In this document: positions 19,201 through 28,300 of the stretch, piece after piece | Position numbering within the stretch: the first letter of the stretch is position 1 | Layout of the letters: every line of letters begins with the position of its first letter | Assembly (NCBI GenBank): GCA_023390335.1 | Contig: JAEWCZ010000024.1 | Coordinates: forward strand, 124,001-188,000 | Origin: Bacillota bacterium | GTDB taxonomy: Bacteria > Bacillota > Clostridia > Acetivibrionales > DSM-1351 | DNA length: 64,000 nt | Reading direction: 5' to 3' | The notes under the pieces: generated by a model | Told to the model about the DNA's origin: nothing | What the model saw: only the letters and a program-made list of their open reading frames with translations | Database searches by the model: none | Made by a program: the position numbers and the translations under genes

Positions 19201-22200
19201 CTTAAGTGTGGTGCGGTTTATGTTCCATTGGATACTGAAAATCCGGACAGCCGTGTACAATATATGCTTGAGGACAGTGGCTCTAACCTGCTTATTTCAA
19301 ATTCAAAATGGATTAATAAAGTTGATGGCAAAGTGTCATATATTCTAACTGATAATGATTATTATGAGTCAGGCGGGACTATGGATTTGTCGGTAAAATT
19401 CAGTCATGCTCCAAAAGAGTCAAATGGTGATGACACCATTTATATTATTTATACCTCAGGTACAACAGGTAATCCAAAAGGTACGTTGATTTGCCATAAA
19501 GGTATTGTCCGACTGGTGAAGGAATGTAACCAAATGTCCTTTGAACCCACGGACAGATGTTTAAGATTGTTAAATTATGCATTTGATTCTTCCGCTTTGG
19601 AAATTTTCGGAGCCTTGCTTAATGGGTCAAGCCTGTTTATAGGTGATAAGGCTGAAGTATCCGATGTCTCAAACTTAATAAAGATAATAAGGGAACAGAA
19701 AATATCTGTGCTCATAGTAACTGCGACATTGTTTCAAATGCTTGTGGATCAGGATGTAACGGTACTAAAAGGTCTTCGTAAAGTGCTTATCGGAGGTGAG
19801 GCCTTATCAGTAAGCCATATACGACGAGCCCTTGAGGTTACCGGAAGCGGAAAACTGATTAACTCATATGGCCCGACGGAGACATCTGTTGCCGCATGCA
19901 GTTATACCATTGATTTCATACCTGACAATATAGTATCTATTCCAATCGGTAAAGCTATTTCAGGCACTACAATCTACTTAATGGATGGGCTTGGACGTTT
20001 GGTTCCACCCAATGCACCGGGAGAAATCTATATAGGTGGTGAAGGTGTTGCTTCCGGGTATTTAAACAATATAGAATTGACAGCTAAAAAATTTGTTGCC
20101 AATCCATACGGAGAGGGCTTGCTATACCGGTCAGGAGATCTTGCAAGAAGGCTTCTCAACGGAAATCTGGAATATTTGGGACGAATTGATGAACAAGTCA
20201 AAATTCGTGGCTATCGTATTGAAACCGGTGAAATTGAAGCTGCAATTAAAGAGATAGACGGTGTTACCGATGCGGCGGTAGTCGTCCGTGGAGATGGCGA
20301 TGATAAGAAAATTGAGGCATATTATGTATCAGGGAACGATATTGAAAACCATCAAATAATTTCTGGAATATCCGGGATGTTACCGCACTATATGGTGCCT
20401 CAATACTTGATGCGGCTGGATGTACTGCCGCTTACTCGGAATGGAAAGCTTGACAAAAAGGCATTACCCGTTATTAAAATCGCCAATACACGTTTATACG
20501 AGGCACCTGGAACATGTATGGAGAAGATGGTTGCCGGAATGTTCAAAGATATTCTGAAAATAGAACAGATAGGTGTAAACGATAACTTCTTTGAATTAGG
20601 AGGTCATTCCTTAAAGGCTACAAAATTGGTAAATCATATTGAATCAGAAACCGGAATACGTATTAGCGTGATAGATGCGATCAAAAGCGCAACGGTGAAG
20701 TCCATTGCTACCCTGGTGGAAATAAGGAGTGAATCAGAGGCATGTCATCAAGTGGAATCTTCCATACAAGAGGCAGAAGAAAAAAGTGCTTACCCCATGT
20801 CCTCGGCACAGAAACGTATTTATTTCATACAGATGATGGAACGTGGAACGGTTTATAATATTTCCCAGTGTCTGAGAATATATGGAGAAGTTTTTCCTGA
20901 CAAGATGGAAGAAGCTTTGATGAAAATGACAGAACGTCATGAAATACTAAGAACCAGCTTTACCATGGATGAAGAAGAACCAGTGCAATGCATTCTTCAG
21001 GAGTGCTCCACGGATTTTGAATATATTAAAGATTTGGAGACAGAGGAATCAGTCCTGATTAATGAGCTTATACAGCCCTTCGACCTTGAAAACCCACCAT
21101 TAATAAGAGTTAGACTTATAAAGAGAGACAGTCACCATATTTTGTTTATAGATATGCATCATATAATAGGAGACGGAATGAGTATTACAACCTTCATTGA
21201 TGAGTTCTGTTCTTTTTATAACGGGTGGGAATTAGCGTATCCGGCACGGCAGTACAAGGATTACAGTGAATGGATGATGAAAAAGGATATCAGTAAACAG
21301 AAAGAGTATTGGATAAATGAATTCCGGGATGAAGTAACGGCGCTGGATATGCCTTTAGATTATCCAAGGCCGCATAAACAAAGCTATAACGGTGCTACGG
21401 TATTTAGAAAGACAGGGAACCTTCTGGGAGAGGGTATAAAGAAACTAGCAAAAGATACAGGAAGCACAGAGTATATGGTATTCCTTGCAACGGTAATGAT
21501 AGTACTAAGTAAGTACAGCCGACAGGAGGATATTGTAGTTGGAAGTCCCATTAGCGGGAGAACTCATCATGATACAGAGCATATGCTGGGTATGTTTGTG
21601 AATACCCTGGCAATGAGGGGAATGCCTGAGAGAAACAAAAAGATTTCTTCCTTTTTGGAAGAAATTAAGGAAAAATGCCTAAAGGCATATGAGAATCAGG
21701 AATATCCCTTTGAAGAACTTTTAGAGAATATTGATATAAAAAGGGATGTGGCAAGAAACCCACTATTTGATGTATTGCTTGTACTACAGAATAATGAAAC
21801 AAGGGAATATCATTTAGGAGAAGCAAAGGTAGAGAATATAGATATAGATAGCAAAGTCGCAAAATTTGATTTGTCGTTCTCTATAAGTGAGGGAATTGAA
21901 GGATTTGATATATTTGTCAACTACTGCACGGATATATACAACAGGGAAACGGCTGAAGGCATCTTAGAACATTATATGGTGGTTCTAGAAGAGGTAATAA
22001 AGAAAAATGATATGCTTCTGGGAGATATTGAAATGATTACAGAGGCAGAACAGAAGAAAATATGGGGGTTTAATGATTCTTCAATACCTTATAAAGTAGA
22101 AAAGACCGTAATTCAGCTTTTTGAAGAACAAGTGGAAAGAACACCGGATAATATAGCTTTAGAATATGGGAACCGGACATTGACCTATAAGGAGCTTAAT

Positions 22201-25191
22201 GAAAAAGCCAATAGCCTTGCATGGAAGTTGAGAGATGCCGGTGTTGGAACAGATGATTTTGTAGCAGTGATATTGGAAAGAAGTCTTGAAATGATACAAG
22301 GTATTTATGGTGTATTAAAAGCTGGAGGTGCCTATGTTCCAATAGACCCTGCATATCCATATGATAGAATTTCTTATATTCTTGAGGATTGTAAACCAAA
22401 GGTAATTCTGACAGATGGAGATGGTATGTCTGCCAATTATAGGTTTAATGATTCGGTTCTAATAAATTTGGAAGACGAAAGTATATGGGATGCAGATAAA
22501 ACTAATCCAGATAATCAAGTTACATTAGAAAATGTGATCTATTGCATTTACACATCTGGAACAACAGGAAATCCTAAAGGTGTTGTTATTAAACATGGTG
22601 GGTTGGCAAATGTTGTTCAGTGGATGCAGCACCAATACAGATTAAGTAAAGACGAAGCAATTCTTTTTAAGACTCCATATGTTTTTGACGTATCTGCAAG
22701 TGAAATATTTTGGTGGAGCGTTGTCGGAGCAAAACTTGTAATATTGAAGCCCGGGGAGGAAAAAGAGATACCCGAGATTATCAACACAATCCATGAAAAA
22801 AATGTTACCGTGATAGATTTTGTTCCCTCCATGTTATCGGTTTTTGTTTCAGAACTGGAAGCAAATCAATTAAACCTAAAACACATAAGTAGCTTAAAAT
22901 ATATTATTTCAGCGGGAGAGGAACTAAACGTTGAATTGGTTAATAGATTTTATGAAATTTGTTATTCAAATAATATTGAAATAAGACTGGAAAATTTGTA
23001 TGGCCCAACAGAGTCCAGCATTTACGCTACCTATTATAGTTGTGTTCCAAATTGCAATAGAGTACCAATTGGGAGGACTATCGGAAATACACAGGTTTAT
23101 ATTTTAGATGGAACCAACCAATGTGGTATAGGTATTCCCGGTGAATTATGTATTGCAGGTTCCGGTCTGGCCAAGGGTTATTTGAACCTTCCTGAAATCA
23201 CAGGGGAGAAGTTTGTTCAAAATCCCTACAGTGAAGGGATAATATATCGTACAGGGGATTTGGCCAAATGGCTGCATGACGGTAATATCTGTTATATGGG
23301 AAGAATTGACGACCAAATAAAGATTAGAGGGTTACGGGTGGAATTAGGCGAAATAGAGACCGAAATAAGGAAAATCAATAATATTCAAGAAGCTGCAGTA
23401 GTAGCCCGTACAGACAATAACGGTAACAAGGCGATATTTGCATATTTGGTGTCTAACCAGTCGATTAATATTCAGAATGTAAAGGAAATATTAAGTAACA
23501 GATTGCCAGATTATATGATACCTACTTATATGTTACAAATTGAATCAATTCCTGTAACCGGAAATGGAAAGCTTGACAAGAAAGCATTACCGGATATTAC
23601 AAAATCCAATGATGAGGGATATAAAGAACCTGAAAATGATAAGGAAAAATTACTATGTCATTTATTTAATAATGTTCTGGAAACTGAAAAAGTTGGAATT
23701 GATGATAACTTTTTTGAACTTGGAGGAGATTCCATTAAGGCAATGAAGCTAGCATCAATGCTACGGAAATTTAATTATACCATAACCATAGCTGATATTT
23801 TTGCAGGCAAAAATGTTCGAAGTATCAGTAAAAGGCTTACCATTGTGAATAAAGATACTTATGTAAAAAACACTGCAGATTGTTTTCATCAAATTAATAG
23901 TATAAAAGAATTGGCTGACTATTTGGAACTAAAAAAACAGTTGCACGAGAGTAGAGTCATCAATGGTGATGTTGAAAATACTTACAGACTTTCGCCGGTT
24001 CAGATGAGTACGTTGCATAGACAAATGTTGTGCAGCGGTACTGATTTTGTGATAAATCAACACATGGATGCGGATTTGCTTAAAACGAGCATACTTAATC
24101 TAATCAATACACAAAGTGTTTTAAGAAGTACTGCTGAAAAACAAAAAGATGGTATCTTGATTAAAGAGTTTGGTCAAATTGATTTAATCGATATCCCATT
24201 TATTGATATCAGCAACTCCGATATTGATTTTAAGAACATGGTAACAAAATATATACTAGAAACAATCTACCGGGAAAATGAAAGTATGAGATACGACAGC
24301 TTATTATATCGTATCATTATAGTAAAATATGAAAGCGAGTTACTACGGGTGTTTATACCGTGCAATCATTTGATTTTTGATGCTATGAGTGGTGAAATTG
24401 CAAAAAGTAACATACTGCAAGGATATTATTCATGTAGTTCAGTTAATCAATCGGAATATCCGAGCTACTCAAGCTATGCTCGTCAGATTTATATGGGCCC
24501 TATTGGAATAAGTGACAAAGAATTAATTGACAGATTCAAGCTGGAACAGTTTCATGAAGTTAATTTAAAATTAGCAGAAAAGTATAAGCAGATGGATATT
24601 GTTCGAACAAAGATTTATTTGGATATACCGGATAAAATAACCCAACTAAATGAACAAATGATATGGAATATATCATATAAATTATTTGGTAAAATTATAT
24701 GCTTGGTTTTTGATTTGAAGGTATTTCCATTTTCATTATTAGTCGTACAACGAAAATATGGGGATGAGGAGTATTATAATACCATGGGGGAATTTGTAGA
24801 TATACTTCCATTAATTGATACTTCCGAGTGTCAGATTTCATTTGATCATATTAAAGAAAATATTAATTTTATGAGTGAAAAAAATATTAATTTTACATTA
24901 TTATTTAGCGGAATCAAGGTTACCGATAAATTACCGGAAACATATTCCCTATGTAATAGTTTGGTAAAACAAATGCATGGTATGCCGGCATTTAATTTCT
25001 TAGGATTATATGGGGAACAAGAAAGTCCAGAGGATGAAGAAGCCGATGAAATGGCCGGTAAGGGCTCACTTCTCGTTAATATAGGTGCGCAGAATCACAG
25101 ATTTATTATTAATACATTCTGTGCCAAAGATAAAAAAGAGTGGCTGGTTAAAGAGCTACAGGATTATCTAAATAGGACTGCTCTTTCATAA
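13300..25191 (+). CDS. Hybrid non-ribosomal peptide / polyketide synthetase, 3963 residues
   Basis: Domain order, with positions from motifs: A1 (about 18-505; TSGSTGKPKG near 162), carrier T1 (GGNS, Ser 554), ketosynthase (about 611-1032; TACSTSL with Cys 780, then EAHGTGT and KGNIGH), a shrunken acyltransferase-like region (about 1050-1350) whose GHSxG is TADIG at 1222-1226, ACP (GGHS, Ser 1395), C1 (HHIIGDQ from 1577), A2 (about 1900-2390), T2 (Ser 2437), C2 (HHIIGDG from 2620), A3 (about 2935-3430), T3 (GGDS, Ser 3478), and a C-terminal condensation-like domain (about 3520-3963) with CNHLIFDA at 3688-3695. All three A domains keep the Asp of the FD motif that binds an alpha-amino group. 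There is no ketoreductase, thioesterase or reductase domain, and no MbtH or phosphopantetheinyl transferase gene nearby. The predicted chain is amino acid, malonate-derived unit, amino acid, amino acid. It starts with AAAGAGGAATCAT before the ATG. Confidence 0.95.
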   Translation: MKEQLKKTYLEFKENELVQDMFEYNALSNPEKIALITSSGMEYTYRELNERANQLAWKLIKSGVKENDLVGIMPNRDEKMIVAIFAVLKAGGAYVPIDPNYPAERIASVIRECQLKFLIGNKVFEGFHNCFINLDLGKTEIADGTINPKGKGSRDSLAYVIFTSGSTGKPKGVMIKQASLLNFIYDNNNRKLFQSRNDRTISLTTISFDIFAFETIVPLCLGLSVYLADEKEQLDVSIVSNKIVKYKITHIVSTISRLKAFVEHPDFAPALIQLTCIMGGGENYPVELMKYLQRHTNARLYNLYGPTETTIWSTVKDITRENSITVGKPIANTQIFIINPEGKLQPTGVYGEVCIAGRGLAVGYLNNPGETNSKFIKTQELPEITLYRTGDKGRLLENGEVALSGRLDDQVKIRGYRIEFGEIENQVLEIEQIGMAAVKDYTDSKGNKQLALFYSLKKSHEKSKYDQMYVRACLRKKLPEYMIPTYIEMLEQMPCLISGKIDRSRLEVKKAQSQKQEIGGCDSNLATSLLAIWKDVLDSQKVSIRDNFFDIGGNSLAMMEVKKRIYDLLGYSVSIIQLFEYPTIEALTNMLNKTNKNNRLTIENNPVDTENEAIAVIGLDCRFPGADCLDEFWLNLISGVENITFFTDEELEEARVPRNIYTQNNYVRAKGYVENAEYFDADFFGYSYKEANRMDPQHRIFHQCVWRVLENAGYNPYEYEGRIGLFAGSSSNFQWMSRFLQSDSMDYFEMMTLNDRDFLTTRISYKLNLKGPSFNVQTACSTSLVAIHQAIDAIRRGESDMAIAGGVSITYPRKSGYLWHDGMIFSKDGHCRPFTEEASGTVMGNGCGAVLLKPLGKALIDGDRIYSVIKGSAINNDGSDKIGYTAPGISGQRKVIESALAQAGVTSDEIRYVEAHGTGTLLGDQVEFEALRQAFQSDKAGFCAIGSVKGNIGHLEVASGVAGFIKTALMLQNRVIPPFINFLSVNPQIDFIESPFYINTELKSFDADDGVMRAGVSSFGIGGTNAHIILEEPPRYLETEREDDLNLLLFSAKSETALMNTSKAVTDYIVENQKLNLSDAAWTLQIGRGHFEYRKAVIVSRPDFYENNSDKLIYHTGYKPANLMQTFVVIMPDMQNYYKSMGKSFINSGNDNIPKIYRIYFKEVVSYLELSLGDDFMAFIQEDKEFDVDKTKIFERLSVFAYGYCLTKTLFEFSDLPAAFLTADIGRLSVMAVLDVIAVEEAIAMILSDELSSIPENVTSIPIFYNKSECEEKYGECVYIALDSSIQDEYSSFYNVLAQIWCSGINLNWDRLKGTKRRLRVALPGYVFDKKSFDSEALLQDQRVRIDNTMVDKNKKPHEFTQEGIRNVLKDIWLETLGVQEINDSDDFFASGGHSLNAIMLISKLKHEIGIELTLKDIFDYSQFQKMVDRICSNFEKLGTKQMLKPTEEKDYYPASFAQERIYAVNGLLGDELPYNVSSVYYLNGSLDLKRLETAFVKLVQRHEALRTSFNIQKGEVVQIIDEQCRLDIQFIDAKEEEAEGELYKGIQKFDLEKGPLFRVKVICVSPEKHILLIDMHHIIGDQTSVDILLRDFGDIYSGRNPEPLTIQYKDFSQWQKKQAEMQSFATQLEYWKNEYVDGIPVAELLSDFQRPAFMGYAGASISYKFDKESSEKINRFINNHKITPYMLMFSAFSIMLSIYSGQSDMVIGTAISGRRDLELKAVVGMFVNILALRVKIDAAMPIKAYLKYIKGKLIEAYENQDCQYDELLNELDDRRDLSRNGLYNVLINYITVDMDAVAIDGLSVVPKYLNERYTKTDLACDIIDENGRYTAVFEYSTALYRQETIEALSQKFKYILMCLIDNEDQKIEGLTLVSSEEADWLVHQLNNTNSKAPLEKTVIDIFEECVEQNGTNTAIVWNNRHISYLELNSMVNKMAEKLWERNVRHKDRVAVLLEQGLLQLVSILGILKCGAVYVPLDTENPDSRVQYMLEDSGSNLLISNSKWINKVDGKVSYILTDNDYYESGGTMDLSVKFSHAPKESNGDDTIYIIYTSGTTGNPKGTLICHKGIVRLVKECNQMSFEPTDRCLRLLNYAFDSSALEIFGALLNGSSLFIGDKAEVSDVSNLIKIIREQKISVLIVTATLFQMLVDQDVTVLKGLRKVLIGGEALSVSHIRRALEVTGSGKLINSYGPTETSVAACSYTIDFIPDNIVSIPIGKAISGTTIYLMDGLGRLVPPNAPGEIYIGGEGVASGYLNNIELTAKKFVANPYGEGLLYRSGDLARRLLNGNLEYLGRIDEQVKIRGYRIETGEIEAAIKEIDGVTDAAVVVRGDGDDKKIEAYYVSGNDIENHQIISGISGMLPHYMVPQYLMRLDVLPLTRNGKLDKKALPVIKIANTRLYEAPGTCMEKMVAGMFKDILKIEQIGVNDNFFELGGHSLKATKLVNHIESETGIRISVIDAIKSATVKSIATLVEIRSESEACHQVESSIQEAEEKSAYPMSSAQKRIYFIQMMERGTVYNISQCLRIYGEVFPDKMEEALMKMTERHEILRTSFTMDEEEPVQCILQECSTDFEYIKDLETEESVLINELIQPFDLENPPLIRVRLIKRDSHHILFIDMHHIIGDGMSITTFIDEFCSFYNGWELAYPARQYKDYSEWMMKKDISKQKEYWINEFRDEVTALDMPLDYPRPHKQSYNGATVFRKTGNLLGEGIKKLAKDTGSTEYMVFLATVMIVLSKYSRQEDIVVGSPISGRTHHDTEHMLGMFVNTLAMRGMPERNKKISSFLEEIKEKCLKAYENQEYPFEELLENIDIKRDVARNPLFDVLLVLQNNETREYHLGEAKVENIDIDSKVAKFDLSFSISEGIEGFDIFVNYCTDIYNRETAEGILEHYMVVLEEVIKKNDMLLGDIEMITEAEQKKIWGFNDSSIPYKVEKTVIQLFEEQVERTPDNIALEYGNRTLTYKELNEKANSLAWKLRDAGVGTDDFVAVILERSLEMIQGIYGVLKAGGAYVPIDPAYPYDRISYILEDCKPKVILTDGDGMSANYRFNDSVLINLEDESIWDADKTNPDNQVTLENVIYCIYTSGTTGNPKGVVIKHGGLANVVQWMQHQYRLSKDEAILFKTPYVFDVSASEIFWWSVVGAKLVILKPGEEKEIPEIINTIHEKNVTVIDFVPSMLSVFVSELEANQLNLKHISSLKYIISAGEELNVELVNRFYEICYSNNIEIRLENLYGPTESSIYATYYSCVPNCNRVPIGRTIGNTQVYILDGTNQCGIGIPGELCIAGSGLAKGYLNLPEITGEKFVQNPYSEGIIYRTGDLAKWLHDGNICYMGRIDDQIKIRGLRVELGEIETEIRKINNIQEAAVVARTDNNGNKAIFAYLVSNQSINIQNVKEILSNRLPDYMIPTYMLQIESIPVTGNGKLDKKALPDITKSNDEGYKEPENDKEKLLCHLFNNVLETEKVGIDDNFFELGGDSIKAMKLASMLRKFNYTITIADIFAGKNVRSISKRLTIVNKDTYVKNTADCFHQINSIKELADYLELKKQLHESRVINGDVENTYRLSPVQMSTLHRQMLCSGTDFVINQHMDADLLKTSILNLINTQSVLRSTAEKQKDGILIKEFGQIDLIDIPFIDISNSDIDFKNMVTKYILETIYRENESMRYDSLLYRIIIVKYESELLRVFIPCNHLIFDAMSGEIAKSNILQGYYSCSSVNQSEYPSYSSYARQIYMGPIGISDKELIDRFKLEQFHEVNLKLAEKYKQMDIVRTKIYLDIPDKITQLNEQMIWNISYKLFGKIICLVFDLKVFPFSLLVVQRKYGDEEYYNTMGEFVDILPLIDTSECQISFDHIKENINFMSEKNINFTLLFSGIKVTDKLPETYSLCNSLVKQMHGMPAFNFLGLYGEQESPEDEEADEMAGKGSLLVNIGAQNHRFIINTFCAKDKKEWLVKELQDYLNRTALS

Positions 25192-25236
25192 TAGAATAGT
25201 TCACCAATGATTCACCTTGCCTTTGAAAAATAACTC

Positions 25237-25267
25237 TTGACTTAAAGTTTGCGTTGGGGTTTAGAAT
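25237..25267 (+). promoter_or_regulatory. MerR-type promoter upstream of the alcohol dehydrogenase
   Basis: TTGACT (25237-25242) and TAGAAT (25262-25267) are separated by 19 bases, the over-long spacing that MerR-family activators correct. The spacer begins TAAAGTTT and ends GGGGTTT, resembling AdhR-like sites. No merR gene lies in this stretch. Confidence 0.5.
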
Positions 25268-25376
25268 TTATTATACTTAAAATATTAAGTTTCATCAAAA
25301 TCCAGATGGAGCAAAATAATTAAGGTAAAAAACAGCATATTAATACTAGAAAAATAATAGTAAGTAAGAAAGGAAA

Positions 25377-26558
25377 ATGGCTATGCTAAACTTTGATATG
25401 CACATACCGACTCGAATTATATTTGGTAGGGACACCCAAAAAGATATTGGCAGTTTGATTAAACCATATACTAAAAAAGCACTTTTGCATTATGGCGGAA
25501 ATAGTATTAAGAAAAGCGGACTACACGATCAGGTAGTAGCTTCTCTGAAGGGAAACAACATAGAGTTTGTCGAACTGGGTGGAGTAGTTCCTAATCCCCG
25601 TTTATCTTTAGCTGAAGAAGGAGCCGATCTTTGTAAAAAAGAAGGCGTAGACCTGATACTTGCTGTAGGCGGCGGAAGTGTAATAGACTCAGCCAAAGCA
25701 ATAGCAATAGGTGCATGCAATGATGATATATGGAAGTTTTTTGAAGAGGGCAGTGAAATTAAAGCTGCTCTACCCGTTGCCACTATTCTGACAATACCAG
25801 CAGCAGGAAGTGAATCCAGCCCGCATACCGTAATTACCAACGAAGAAAAACAGATTAAAAAGGGCTATGGCAGCAATTATTTAAAACCTATTCTTAGTAT
25901 AGTAAATCCAGAATTGTTTTTTACACTTCCTAAAAATCAAATCGCTAATGGCGTAGCAGATATGATGAGTCATATATTTGAGAGATATTTTACAAACACC
26001 ACTCATACAGACCTTACAGACGGCTTGTGTGAAACTACTCTTAAAACCATTATGAAAAATGCATTACTCGTTTCAATGAACCCTGATAATTATGATGCGT
26101 GGTGCCAGGTTGGTTTTGGAGGTACTATAGCACACAATGACATACTGGGTCTTGGAAGGACGCAGGATTGGGCTTGTCATGACATGGAGCATGAGCTAAG
26201 TGCCATATATGATATTGCACACGGTGCAGGTCTGGCAATATTAACTCCTGCATGGATGCAGTATGTATATAAGACAAACATTAATATGTTTGTACAGTTT
26301 GCTGTTAACGTAATGGGCGTAGAAGGTAGCTATCGTGATCCTGATGCCATTGTAATGGAAGGAATCGCAAGACTCCGTGGATTTTATAGAAAAATAGGTC
26401 TACCGGCAACTCTGACGGAAATCGGTATAGAAGAAAGCAAGTTCGAGCTTATGGCTCAAAAAGCCACCGGTGAGGCATATGGAAAAGAACATTCAATTGG
26501 AGGACTAAAAAAACTTAACTGGCAGGATGTATTTGAGATATACAAGCTTGCAAAGTAG
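25377..26558 (+). CDS. Iron-containing alcohol dehydrogenase (butanol-dehydrogenase-like)
   Basis: This 393-residue group III alcohol dehydrogenase has the NAD-binding AVGGGSVIDSAKAIAIG motif. Its iron ligands lie in NGVADMMSHIFERYF and in CHDMEHELSAIYDIAHGAGL, where the Asp/His pattern is complete. The closest type is the BdhA/YugJ group that reduces aldehydes such as butanal. It follows the synthetase in the same direction but has its own promoter with 19-base spacing, so it is probably an aldehyde-stress or fermentation gene and not part of the peptide pathway. A role in reducing a released peptide aldehyde cannot be excluded. Confidence 0.94.
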   Translation: MAMLNFDMHIPTRIIFGRDTQKDIGSLIKPYTKKALLHYGGNSIKKSGLHDQVVASLKGNNIEFVELGGVVPNPRLSLAEEGADLCKKEGVDLILAVGGGSVIDSAKAIAIGACNDDIWKFFEEGSEIKAALPVATILTIPAAGSESSPHTVITNEEKQIKKGYGSNYLKPILSIVNPELFFTLPKNQIANGVADMMSHIFERYFTNTTHTDLTDGLCETTLKTIMKNALLVSMNPDNYDAWCQVGFGGTIAHNDILGLGRTQDWACHDMEHELSAIYDIAHGAGLAILTPAWMQYVYKTNINMFVQFAVNVMGVEGSYRDPDAIVMEGIARLRGFYRKIGLPATLTEIGIEESKFELMAQKATGEAYGKEHSIGGLKKLNWQDVFEIYKLAK

Positions 26559-26590
26559 AAACCTTATAATCATATAGCAGTTTACTAAAT

Positions 26591-26632
26591 AAACCCTAAA
26601 AGGCTGGTGGTTCAAGCTTTTTGGGGTTTTGC
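26591..26632 (+). terminator. Terminator after the alcohol dehydrogenase
   Basis: AAACCCTAAAAGGCT pairs with AGCTTTTTGGGGTTT, followed by TGCTTT. It separates the dehydrogenase from the ger operon. Confidence 0.7.
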
Positions 26633-26731
26633 TTTAACTATGGCTAAAATATTATAAAATTTGTTTATTTTATCATTAAATTGCAAATAACTAAAATTGT
26701 TATTTTAGAAACTTTGATCGGTGATGATGTT

Positions 26732-28300
26732 ATGTATAAAAAAGGCTCAAAAAAATATAAGATGAACCATCCAGAAAACAGTGTTGACCAAGCCGACACC
26801 TCTCCTCAAACGAAAAAGTTAACGACATCTTTGGAGGAGAACATATCACTGTTTAAAAACATATTTAAGGATGATCAGACCCTTATAACAAGGGAATTTC
26901 AGAATAAATCTGTTAAGGAAGCCAAGTGCTGTATTGTTTATATAGGGGGCATGATTAATACAGAGGTTGTAAATGAAAATATCATTCAGCCTGTTCTGCG
27001 TAATAATCTGTCGGAAGATATTGATGTTAATAATCTGTTGGAAGCCCTAATGAAAAAGGTCATAGTGTCAAACAATGTTAAGATTGAAACAGATACTAAT
27101 AATATGGTGAGCTCTATAATTTCAGGGGATACCATTTTCATTTTGGAAGGGTATGATAAAGGTCTGGTTATTGGCTCCAAGGGTTGGGAAAAAAGGTCAA
27201 TTGCCGAACCTGAATCCTCAAAGGTCGTACGGGGCCCCAGAGAGGGTTTTACAGAATCGCTGATGGTTAACCTTTCGTTGGTACGCAGAAAAATTCAAAA
27301 TCCTGATTTGAAATTCAAGTTCAGGGAATTAGGAGAAAGAACGCACACATCTATCTGTATATGCTATATGGAAGGTTTGGCACTAGGAGAAATATTAAAT
27401 GAACTTGAACAACGACTAAATAAAATAAAGATTGACGGAATTTTAGATTCGGGCTATATTCAGGAGCTTATTAAGGATGCCCCATATTCTCCCTTTGAGA
27501 CTGTAGGAGCATTTGAGAGGCCGGATGTTGTAGCGTCTAAACTTCTTGAAGGGAGAGTTGCTTTATTTGTAGATGGAAGCCCGTTTGTATTAACAGTGCC
27601 ATTTCTTTATGTAGAGAATTTCCAGGCCAGTGAGGACTACTACAACAACTATATTTTCGCAAACATTAATCGTATCATCAGGGGCTTTACAGCAGTAACT
27701 TCCACCATCATACCTGCAATATTTTTGTCCCTTGTAACATATCATCAAGAAATGCTGCCTACTCCACTACTTTTGAGTATTTCGTCGTCCAGAGAGGGAG
27801 TTCCGTTTCCAACAGCTGTTTCATTATTTATTATGCTTTTCATTTTTGACGTTTTAAGGGAGGTAGGAACCAGACTGCCTTCCCCTATAGGGCAGGCAGT
27901 AAACATTGTAGGCACTCTGGTTTTAGGTCAAGCTGCAGTTCAGGCGAAACTGGTCAGTGCCCCGGTAGTTATAATTACAGCACTTACGGGAATTACAACA
28001 TTGATAAATATGAACCTAATTGGTTCCACAATTGTTTTCCGTACGGTGTATTTGCTGGGAGCGTCATTACTTGGTATTTATGGAGTACTGATGTGTGTCA
28101 TTATCATGTACCTCCATATGATGAGTATTCGCTCTTTTGGGATTCCATACATGATGAATAGCACACGGGCTAAAAACCATGACGGGCAGGATGCCTGGAT
28201 TCGTGCACCTTGGTGGGATATGACCCTAAGACCCAAAATTTTCTCAGCGGATTTGACTAGACTAGTTTCAAACAAAAAAAATGGAAATAAAAATAAATGA
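26732..28300 (+). CDS. gerA: Spore germination receptor subunit A (GerA family)
   Basis: The first of a germinant-receptor operon, 522 residues from the ATG at 26732 (MYKKGSKKYK), which sits behind GGTGATGATGTT. A longer frame from 26681 lacks a ribosome site. A soluble N-terminal half (CIVYIGGMINTEVVNENI, GPREGFTESL) is followed by about five membrane helices, and ends with the family motif RAPWWDMTLRPKI. It would sit in the inner spore membrane with the B and C subunits and help sense germinants. The stop overlaps the start of the gerC-type gene by four bases (ATGA). Confidence 0.95.
   Translation: MYKKGSKKYKMNHPENSVDQADTSPQTKKLTTSLEENISLFKNIFKDDQTLITREFQNKSVKEAKCCIVYIGGMINTEVVNENIIQPVLRNNLSEDIDVNNLLEALMKKVIVSNNVKIETDTNNMVSSIISGDTIFILEGYDKGLVIGSKGWEKRSIAEPESSKVVRGPREGFTESLMVNLSLVRRKIQNPDLKFKFRELGERTHTSICICYMEGLALGEILNELEQRLNKIKIDGILDSGYIQELIKDAPYSPFETVGAFERPDVVASKLLEGRVALFVDGSPFVLTVPFLYVENFQASEDYYNNYIFANINRIIRGFTAVTSTIIPAIFLSLVTYHQEMLPTPLLLSISSSREGVPFPTAVSLFIMLFIFDVLREVGTRLPSPIGQAVNIVGTLVLGQAAVQAKLVSAPVVIITALTGITTLINMNLIGSTIVFRTVYLLGASLLGIYGVLMCVIIMYLHMMSIRSFGIPYMMNSTRAKNHDGQDAWIRAPWWDMTLRPKIFSADLTRLVSNKKNGNKNK

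Noticed and set aside
25377..26558. Alcohol dehydrogenase as part of the peptide pathway
   Set aside because: It has its own MerR-type promoter after a 185-base gap, and the synthetase has no reductase domain to make an aldehyde; kept only as a remote option.
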